DNA of 64,000 nt from Massospora cicadina. Its lineage: Eukaryota > Entomophthoromycota > Entomophthoromycetes > Entomophthorales > Entomophthoraceae. The notes under the pieces are model-generated. The model was given only the letters and a program-made list of their open reading frames with translations. It was not told where the DNA came from and searched no databases. The DNA lies in assembly GCA_022478985.1 (NCBI GenBank), contig JAKSZP010014869.1, positions 17,048 through 81,047 on the forward strand. The letters run 5' to 3'. Positions 56,395-64,000 of this stretch are shown here, in pieces. The translations under genes were made by a program, and so were the position numbers. Within the stretch, counting starts at the first letter, position 1, and the number at the start of each line of letters is the position of its first letter.

Positions 56395-57957
56395 TTGATT
56401 GGACCTAAACTTACCAGTGTAGACGCAATCAAAGCCTGCTGCCCCAGTTTATGGTGGTGCGCTGTCATCTGGCGTCCTTTGGCCACCACCAAAGCGCGCC
56501 TTAGCTGGCTCTGTTCGCCTTCTAATGCTACTGGGTTTTATTCCCCTTGGGACTTGGACCACCACCTTGCAAACTCCCAGGCGGCGCTCCAGAGCCCTTT
56601 GGTGCTCTCACGGAACAATTTGAATTTTGGCCTCCAGGTCAAATATGGGAATCCCTTCCCATATGTGAGTGCAGCCATCATCAAGATGGCCACGGCAGTT
56701 TTTAACCTGTTGAATATATTGACTTCTGCCCCATTAAGGGGTACTTTGATCTTAGCTTTCTCATTTGAAGCTGATGCACCGGCAGCAGTTAAGCTGCAAT
56801 TGATTTAAAAAAACCCCGCCCACCGTTTGAACCCAGCTTCTGGATGAGACCACATTAGTAATCCAGTTCGCCAGGCTGCCCTCCCATCTCTCCCCCAAAT
56901 GCCTCCACCATGAGCTCATGGAGGATTTGGCCATTTACAGCGCTGACTCCAAGTTTCAGGTTGAGGTTCCAAATGGGGTAGATTGTCTGGCAGGGCCTCA
57001 CGCCTTTGTGACAATCCACTAATTTCATCATGATTCACAGTTTGCAATTACTCCCCAATACTAGGATCAGATCTGCGCCTGATCATCCGTTCTTGGCGCA
57101 TGTCAAAAACTGCCATGTTATTTTCCCTTGTGCTTTGAGCTCAATCAATCAAAGTATAAGTGCCCAACAGTTTCCGCCTCTACTGCTTCCACAGCAGCTC
57201 CCTTGGGAGTTGGGCCAGCTGCCATTTCGCCTAATTATTCAAATGGGCTAGATCCTCCCACCCTGACCTCAGGAAATAGATAAGGCTCCCAAATCAGCGG
57301 CCAAACAAAATCCAAAACTTTATAATTTTAATAATAATTTGACCAAATTACATAATCCTGAGTTTATGGCTGAACCAGTTTCAGCTGAGCTGCCATAGGC
57401 GACATCACATGGCCAATCAGCTTTAACCACTTCCCCAATTTGGGTGGCTGGACCAGTGTTGGCTGAATACAATCCATTCAAGGCTCTTGATTGGATTGAT
57501 GAGGAAAACGGCCATCTCATGTGAAAGCTTGACTTTGCTTCAAGAAGTTCTTTGATAAACCTCTCAATTTGCATCCCCACTGGCTTTGCCCTTGAAATGG
57601 CATTTCTAATTTATAAAAATATTGATAAAATGGCAGTTGAGGCTGCAGATGACCCTTCTAACTCCCTACTTCGCTAGCATCTCCATAAGGCGATGGAGTC
57701 CCTTGTTGCGGGTATTCCTATTCCAAATTTTCCCTGGATTTTGAGGAAAATGCGAAGTATGAAATTGAGGAGCTTGCATTTGGTGCAAGACGCACATGCA
57801 TCAATGAAGCAAAACCTTCTCTTTTAGACCCCAATTATCCCAAAACCTGCTGGCGCATCAGGTCATTCACGCGTGTGCCTGCTCTCATCACTTCTGCTGA
57901 GCATCAACTTGCTCAATACGTTGAGGCAATGGACACTTCCAGCCTCATTAACAAATA
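56395..57957 (+). pseudogene. X3 ORF1-like protein with zinc knuckle
   Basis: About 520 codons in three frames. Block 1: SRNNLNFGLQVKYGNPFPYV and ILAFSFEADAPAAVKL (56600-56800), like WEKFCEDVHKIFPTAVYVAP and GWLDLGFESKIAADEA in LINE-2 ORF1. Block 2: TTLVIQFARLPSHLSPKCLH and ELMEDLAIYSADSKF (56850-56960), like IFLTFDFVPTMVKRDILEQH in LINE-2. Block 3: FPLCFELNQSKYKC (about 57122-57163), a CCHC knuckle with the first Cys and His changed; X2 keeps CSSCFELDHSKCKC. Then Ser/Thr/Pro-rich sequence, NPFKALDWIDEENGH (about 57468), and a C-terminus SAEHQLAQYVEAMDTSSLIN with a stop at 57957. Probably binds its own RNA. Confidence 0.75.
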
Positions 57958-58030
57958 AAATACACAATTGTACCTCCTTATACCACATGCCGCTGATGCC
58001 CCAACCCCTAAGTTTTCCTCCATTGTTTAA
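56395..58030 (+). mobile_element. X3: best-preserved ORF1-only LINE copy, main part
   Basis: Plus strand; the rest is at 63295-63497 beyond LINE-3. It encodes one protein, then about 270 bp of 3' UTR, then an A run. It contains no endonuclease or RT motif. GC-richer than the Gypsy sequence around it. The 5' end is uncertain: AAATTCATGTTTTGTA at about 56307 resembles the 3' flank AAATCCATGTCTTATA (63498), which would put the start near 56323. Confidence 0.8.
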
Positions 58031-58103
58031 ATTTTAATTTTACTTGGGTAAGGTTACCAGGGGACGTAAAAATCCAATAAGATACTAAATAACAAAACAT
58101 ACT

Positions 58104-58741
58104 TCAGTGAGAGGAGGGCACCCCAGAGAAGCAGATGCTATTTCCTGTTGCCAGCGGGAACGCCAAGAGAAGGAAGGCGGGTCGCGTGTGCAGGTCTTGC
58201 GCCACTATTGAGCATGTATGTAGGAAGGGGTCTGAAATGATGAACCAAACTGGGAACCAGGATGAGACCATCTGGCTGCGATGGGGTGGGAGATAGCCAA
58301 ACATCCGTGCTTGAAAGTGGTCCATAAGGTGCGACTGGATCTGGTGTACAGCTTCCTGGAGGGTGGCGGTGGAGCCTGAGATAGCATCTAGTACAATCGT
58401 GTTGATAGTCCACATAGCGATTTCAACTACTAAAGCATGGAGGGAAGGTGGCAGAGGGGAAGCCATGGATAAGGCAAACATGTCTTTAGACAGGCTGAAG
58501 GGCTGTTCCAGATCCTGGAAAAATAGACGTTGCACCTCACTCCATATTGCTTTTGATGGGGGGCACTCTTCCAGGCGGTGAACCAGCGTTTCATACTGGC
58601 CACACACGACGCAAGATGAGTTTAAAAGCGTTAGAGCACTCAGCAGCACGGTATACCCATCTCAAGCAGTGCCACACATCGGAACTAATATGTGGCTGCA
58701 GAAAAGGGTGGTGTGCGTACTTCCAAATGGCTTTCTGAGTA
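58104..58741 (-). pseudogene. LINE-3 ORF2, C-terminal zinc region
   Basis: SSCVVCGQYETLVHRLEECP (58565-58625), C-x2-C..H..C, matches LINE-2. The frame runs to 58104. Confidence 0.8.
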
Positions 58742-60740
58742 TCAAGGGGGTAGGGGATGTCCATCATGTCCATGTAGTCCACCCTGGCCATGGTTTAAGA
58801 TCTCATGGGTATTACTCCGTTCATAATGGGTAGTGCTTGTTTTTCTGGGTGAACCGAGGAGAAGGGCGTCCCCCTGGGCGGTGTGCCCACAGATGCAAAT
58901 TCTCCACTCAGTGCTCCGCATGGAGAGGAGGATCATTTTGAAGTGGGGCGACGTCCCATTTGGGCCCGCAGCAGAAGGATGAGAGGCAAGGTATTTTAAC
59001 AGAGAGTGGGGGTGGGTAGGATTGCTGAGGCCCAGGGTGCGGAAGAAGTTAAAGCAGCCCATGCAGGACAAGTGCTGGGCTGAGATCGTAAGGCTAGTGA
59101 CTGCAGCGATTCAGGTTCCAAGGATTTTGGCAGCATGAGCCTCAGAGTTGAGCAGGCCCATACCACTACTATGGCGAGGGTCAACCATGACATCCAGGCG
59201 CACAGGTGGTGGGCGGCCTAGCCAAAGCCACCCTTGCAGAAGGGCGTGTAATGACTTGAAGAAACTAGGGGAAAAAGCGATGGCGTGGGCCTCAAACCAA
59301 ACTTTATAGAGGAGCATAGAGTTGGCTAGCACTACCCTGCATGTAAGGGAGGTGGGGAGAGCTTTGAAGGAAGCTATGCATTTTGTAACGTAGTCTAGGA
59401 TATGGTTTTCCTTCACCGTTAAGGCATACCCTCCTACCTCTAGCCACACACCCCAAATGGCGGACAGGGCTGACGGTGGGGCGTGACACAAAGGGGAGTA
59501 TGAGCGGGGCAGAGTGGGGTGGCAGGGCAAACTATCCCTGAGCTAGTTGACTAGGCAGTTAGGAAACTGGGCGCTGGGGCCCAGCGGGCTTGATACCAAC
59601 CAAGGAGAACAATTTCGGTTTTGGAGGTGTTTAGTGCAGCATTACTTACCCAGGAGTAAACCTGGATAGTATCTTCAAGCGCGCGTGCATCATGATTGTT
59701 AGACACCCCAACCACACAATCATTAGCAAACGCCAACATCTTAACAGGGGCTTGACTTGCACGTGGATCCCAGCAAGGTGGGCATTCACATTTTGAAGAA
59801 GTGGGTCAAGGCTGAAGTTATAAAAGAGTGGGCTAAGAGGGTCCCCTTGATGTAGGCCCCTTTGAGGGCGGACTACATCCGTGAGGAAGCCAGGGCTCCG
59901 CACAGCCATTGTGACGGACTCCATTAGCAGCATCACCCAATTGATGAAGTGAGGTTTTAGGCGGATTTGGTGGAGGCAGGCTCTAAGGTAGTCCCAATTG
60001 ACTCTATCATAGTCCTTCTGCTGGTCTAAAAACACAAGTGCTCCAGAGGTTGTGGATTGACATACGTTGGCTAAGGTGTGTATGCTGTCCCAAATCAACC
60101 TTTTGACGATGAAACCAAATTGTTCAGGGGAAATGAGAGCAGAGGCAACAACTACTAGACGGTTAGCTATGAATTTAGTAAAAATTTTTGTTTCTGTGTT
60201 AGTGAGTGAAATGGGGTGCCAGTTGGACAAGTCCAGTTTATCCCCTTTTTTGTACAACGTTATTGTGAAGGCCTCTTGCCCTTCAGGTAGGAGGCGCATT
60301 TCCAGAAGGCTTTGGTTCAGAGAGGCAAGCAGCAAGGAGAAAAAATCTTGAAATACATCTTATAAAACTCATAAGGGATGCCATCTGGTCCTGGGAATTA
60401 TCTGTATGGTGCACCACAAACGATGGACCAGTGTCATCCTGAGTAATCAAATTCATTAACTCCAGGAATTAAGAAATGGTGCAGATATGTGCGCTTTTAA
60501 GAAAATCTTCCATTTTAACCAGCGTAACTGGATTGGATCTGTATAGTTTGGGGTGATAATTTTGTATTTTGATCGCCACTTTGGCTGGTGTATCCGCAAT
60601 GGAGTGGTCTGGCCTTCACACCTGTGTGCAGGCCAAACTCTGGCATGGTGTGAAGTCTTTTTGAAAAAAGTAAGCGGAGCATGTATCACCTGATGTTATA
60701 TGCTTTGCTTTATACTGAACACAAACCTTATGCTTGTGTT
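58742..60740 (-). pseudogene. LINE-3 ORF2, linker and reverse transcriptase
   Basis: LSNWHPISLTNTETKIFTKF, PEQFGFIVKRLIWDS, LVFLDQQKDYDRVNWDYL and LHQGDPLSPLFYNFSLDPLL (59800-60250) are clear. The catalytic box is AFANDCVVGVSNN (59695-59739): FADD changed to FAND, one G-to-A step from LINE-2. Downstream FEAHAIAFSPSFFKSLHALL (59220-59290) and the thumb region follow. The frame changes at about 59650 and 59540. An inactive copy. Confidence 0.82.
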
Positions 60741-60743
60741 GTC

Positions 60744-61740
60744 TTACCAGTGCATTGAGGCGAGTGGACAATTCCACCCACTTGTGACCCCAAGCTGGGC
60801 TGTAGCCTGCAGTGGGACATTAGACTCCAGGTGGTCTAACTCTGCCAGCATGCGCAAAATGACTGCTGAGGCAGCCCGCAAGTGATAGGAGGAGAAGTAG
60901 TGAGCCTGGCGGATTGTGTTCGCTTTGAAGGATGACCAGGTGGAAATTGAGTCTGCACATAATGGTGTGATAGACTCTGGAGCTGAGGTCTCAGTTTCCA
61001 CCCACGAGGAAAATCTTGATGATGCAATCTTGGTGAGGCGTAGTTTGCACCATTTCTGCCCCTGAGCCACTGGACTGGACAAACGGAGGGAAACTGATAC
61101 CATCCTATGGTTAGAGAAATTGATTTTTGTCGTGGTGAAGTGGGAAATTTGGGATTGAATTTTCATCAGCATGAGAATAGGTCAATGCGGGTCATGGACT
61201 TTAGCTGGTCATTGTGCATGTGGGGCGAGACGTGTTAGTGAGTAGCGGAGCATGATGCAGCAGAGTATCATACAACCCTAGGATGGCTTTGAGAACGTAA
61301 AGTTCAATGTGCCCCTGTGAGGGTGTAGGTGATGAGGGCCAGCGGTCTGTGGTTGAGTTCATCCAGAAGTTCATGTCACCAACAACAAATTGGGTCAGGG
61401 GGTAGCGGAAGGGAATTGATGGCTAAGAAGAATTCCTTATGATCTTGTGCACAGGTTGGGGTGTAAACGTTAATGACAGTGTGCACTTCGCTGTCCCATA
61501 AAAGGAGACTACAAGGAATTGGCTGTCAAGGTGCAATTGTGATGAAATAAATTCAAAACTAAGGTTCACATGAGCAAGCACCCCACAGTGTGTAGACCAA
61601 AAGGAAAAGAAAGGGAGGAGCATGGTAGCTTATACTTCCTCCGCACCGCACAGACAGTGGGTTTCCTGAATGGCAAGATGTCCATGGGTAAGTTATTTTT
61701 AAAAAACTCTGTTTTCTAGTCCAGGACGGTGAGGCCTTGA
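60744..61740 (-). pseudogene. LINE-3 ORF2, endonuclease, decayed
   Basis: Corresponds to 41461-42430 of LINE-2. QSQISHFTTTKINFSNHRMV (61060-61160) holds SNHR, as in LINE-2. DMN-type and N-terminal blocks (61350-61730) are in other frames with stops. Confidence 0.65.
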
Positions 61741-61779
61741 GTCCAGCGATACAATGTCCCTAAAGTAAAGGCTCCCCCA

Positions 61780-63215
61780 TCACACCTTAGGTGCGAGGGG
61801 AAGGGCATTTGTGCCCTTCAGCTTTCTCTTTTTCAGCACATTGCTGATTGGCAGCATGGGTATTCTGTGCAATGTAGTATGGCTCAATATGGGAGACTTT
61901 AGCAGTGGGGTTCGCATTGGCTTTTGCCTTCTGCTTTTTCCCCATTTTGGGATGAGTTTTTGGCGTTGTGTGCAGTTGCAGTGCACTATCACATGAATTT
62001 AAATTCTTGGCAGGAAATTGTTAGGCTCTTTGGTCCCAATCAATGCTCGGGTGCACTGGTCAGGTGAAACCAACTCACCCATCAAGAATTCAGCTGGGGT
62101 GGCCCAATCAGCATGGGTGTCCCCATTTTATTGGTGGAGGGATTTGCAAGCCGCTTCTGCTGCAAAAGTCTCAATGTTTTCTGGAGCTGGGCTGGTGGTA
62201 TTGCAGATGCGATTTTGGCCACGTCCTTACCTGCTGCCTTGTGGGCCTGCTTGGCCTTTTTATGTTCCTGCGGGGACACAGGTTTTACTTGTATGTAGCA
62301 CCCTTGCGCTCCCATGGGAAGGTTGCATCGGTGTCCAATGCCAGTTTTTAGTGGGGACCTGCACCACACATTGCATCCAATATTATTTCATGTTGGGTAA
62401 TGCCCTCCTTGGTGTGCCAGGTATGGACCTTGTGGCCAAAAGTGCAACAGAAAGTGCAGATAGAAGGCGCGCTATCCACGGTGACCCTGAATGGGCAGTA
62501 TCTTGCCCATTGATTTCAATAAAAGCGGTTTGTGGGATTTGGGTCAAATCTTCTGCTATCCCCATGGATGGGGTGAGAACAGCAATTGCTTTGCCTGTGC
62601 ACAGGTATGCCATGAGCGTAGATCGCTGCATCCCTAAGGATTGGATTTCTATGTGTTCAATGAGCCCAGCTTTCAGGCGGTGCTCTAGCACAGTGCACTT
62701 GACCATAGTAGGTAAGAAGTAAAAAAGTTACAAAAATTTGGTTCGATTTAGTCAAGTGGTGCGCTTCAATTTGACTACCTGTCGACTGTAAAGGAGGTCA
62801 ACTACTATATGTACTTTTGTGGCTTCATCCACCGCATCTTTAGTTTTGAATCCAAGATCCAGCCAACCATGAGTCATGGAGTGTGGTGTAATGTACACCG
62901 CATTTGGGAAATGTGTGTGTACATCTCCACAAAACTTCTCTCAAAGTACCATTTGTTGATTTTACAGGAACATACGCACCCCGTGTTCCACCAATGATAG
63001 TGGTTGGGAATGCAGCATATTGATGAACTGGTTGCAGCGCGCTTACCAGGCCAAAATTTCTGAGGAAATGGTAACTTCCAGCTTTTTATTGTTAATTTTA
63101 TCTATTCCGCTGGACTTGCCAGGGAATTTATGAAACTTGTTTGACGTGGGGCCTACACCTGTGCTCTTAACTTTACTCGCAAACTGCTCCCCAACATTTG
63201 GTGCAAACTAATATC
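61780..63215 (-). pseudogene. LINE-3 ORF1, decayed
   Basis: Starts at MLGSSL near 63193-63195 (in the same place as MSGSS in LINE-2). SSGIDKINNKKLEVTISSEI (about 63060-63120) supports that reading. The central block EHRLKAGLIEHIEIQSLGMQ and FTLM-like region is at 62560-62706. The knuckle region is at about 62440-62480, where the Cys codons are partly lost (LSALSVALLATRS in the available frame). The Lys/Ala helix HKKAKQAHKAAGKDVAK is at 62200-62280. Many stops. Confidence 0.7.
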
Positions 63216-63294
63216 CTCGATAAGATTATCAAACTTTACCTAGACTTGAAGTGAATTTGTTGCAAAAGTGTTTGCAATGAGAGAGAAAATTTAG

Positions 63295-63497
63295 TTGTTT
63301 AATGTCTGCCATCTAAAGCGGGCACTGGACAAAAGTTTCTTAAAGCTTCCTCACCTTCTTTTATGGCTTCCTAGGCTTTTAGGTGAGGTGCCATATTAAT
63401 AATTTTTATTTTCTGATACAACTTTGTTTGGCATATAGCAAATAATGATGCGTGAAGGCTTCCACTTTTGGGTTGTGCACCACTAGTGCTAAAAAAG
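63295..63497 (+). mobile_element. X3, 3' end after LINE-3
   Basis: TAAAGCGGGCACTGGAC (63315 on) aligns with the 3' UTR of X1. The end is TTGGGTTGTGCACCACTAGT, GCT, then an A run. Confidence 0.85.
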
Positions 63498-63513
63498 AAA
63501 TCCATGTCTTATA

Positions 63514-63727
63514 CCCCAAAGTTGTCCTCCATGGTACTACAGCTAAAGTGGACGCAAGACAAAAGTTACCCCAAAGCTTCTTCACCTTCTGATATGGCTT
63601 CCTAGGCTGTTAGCTGAGGTACTATATTATAAATTTTTAATCTATTTTAATCCATTTGTTTAGCTTATTTCAAAATAATAAGGCATAGCGGCTCCCCTAG
63701 GGTTGGGCACCTCTAGTGTTAAAAAAC
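63514..63727 (+). mobile_element. X4: 5'-truncated X copy directly after X3
   Basis: 214 bp, 3' UTR only, ending GGGTTGGGCACCTCTAGTGT, TAAAAAA. Flanked by AAATCCATGTCTTATA (63498-63513) and AAATCCATTTCTTATA (63728-63743), a 16-bp duplication with one change. Inserted just 3' of the A run of X3. Confidence 0.85.
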
Positions 63728-63743
63728 AAATCCATTTCTTATA

Positions 63744-64000
63744 TGAAAACCTATGACATAAGCTGTCACAATTAAGCAGCATCAGATGATTTCCTTCTTA
63801 CATCTTTTTTCAACCACAAAAGTTGTATCATTTCAGAATTTTTGGACACTTGACAAAATAGAGTTCTTCAAAGTTAATTTAATTGGCATCAATAGTTTCA
63901 TACTAATGGCCAATTTAAGTAACCTTATTACAAAGTGAAGATTCAGTTATTATTTTGTTCTGAAAATATCAGGAGATACTTGCGCAAGATGATTTTGACC
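63744..64000. other. AT-rich flank, nothing identified
   Basis: No open frame, repeat partner or motif recognised before the window ends. Confidence 0.5.

Larger units (their letters stand above)
58031..63294 (-). mobile_element. LINE-3: sister copy of LINE-2
   Basis: 5264 bp inserted in the 3' UTR of X3. Duplication TTGTTTAA at 58023-58030 and 63295-63302 (possibly longer with changes). It aligns with LINE-2 from end to end, more decayed. Tail on the minus strand is AAAATTAAAAT. Confidence 0.88.

Noticed and set aside
1..64000. tRNA, rRNA or host protein-coding genes
   Set aside because: No cloverleaf, rRNA block or intron-bearing host gene could be supported; every recognisable coding block belongs to a retroelement or is unassigned.

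Overview
The window is a graveyard of nested retrotransposons. I see no cellular gene, tRNA, rRNA or CRISPR array. The content (Ty3/Gypsy LTR elements, LINEs with an ORF1 zinc knuckle, an AP-type endonuclease and a reverse transcriptase with a C-terminal CxxC..H..C motif) and the decay of AT-rich copies beside GC-richer, better preserved LINEs suggest a large, repeat-rich fungal genome, probably a basidiomycete. A rust fungus is plausible but cannot be proven from these bases.

Left half (1-28.9 kb). The oldest layer is a minus-strand Gypsy element (C), with pol at about 0.45-2.73 kb and gag at 26.8-28.6 kb. It was split by a plus-strand Gypsy element (A, 2739-26808, perfect 5-bp duplication CAAGG on both sides). 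Element A was then invaded in its 5' LTR by a near full-length LINE (LINE-1, 3516-9589, 19-bp target duplication; the 3' LTR at 25667-26808 still shows the empty site) and in its pol gene by a minus-strand Gypsy element (B, about 14966-22436). A 50-bp LINE end then landed in the right LTR of B.

Right half (29-64 kb). A plus-strand Gypsy element (E, about 32767-55280) of the same family as C carries four or more insertions: an ORF1-type element (X5), LINE-2 (38690-43957, 16-bp duplication), a minus-strand Gypsy element D (about 45642-51650), which holds a 738-bp solo LTR (F), and an A-family solo LTR in the 3' LTR of E, itself split by an unidentified insert with 75-bp coding repeats. E may lie inside an older relative (H). 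Beyond it, an ORF1-only element X3 is split by LINE-3 (58031-63294) and followed by a 5'-truncated sister copy, X4.

Most notable: the X family codes only for an ORF1-like protein (central domain plus zinc knuckle), has no endonuclease or reverse transcriptase, and ends in about the same 3' tail as LINE-1. It looks like a fungal counterpart of the mammalian half-L1 (HAL1) elements, moved in trans by a LINE. The same tail is found on perfect-duplication insertions as short as 24 and 50 bp. In addition, the Gag of the C/E Gypsy family contains a collagen-like run of G-X-Y triplets in two diverged copies. Nearly every open frame is broken, often by G:C to A:T changes at catalytic or zinc-binding codons, as expected from a RIP-like or methylation-driven process.
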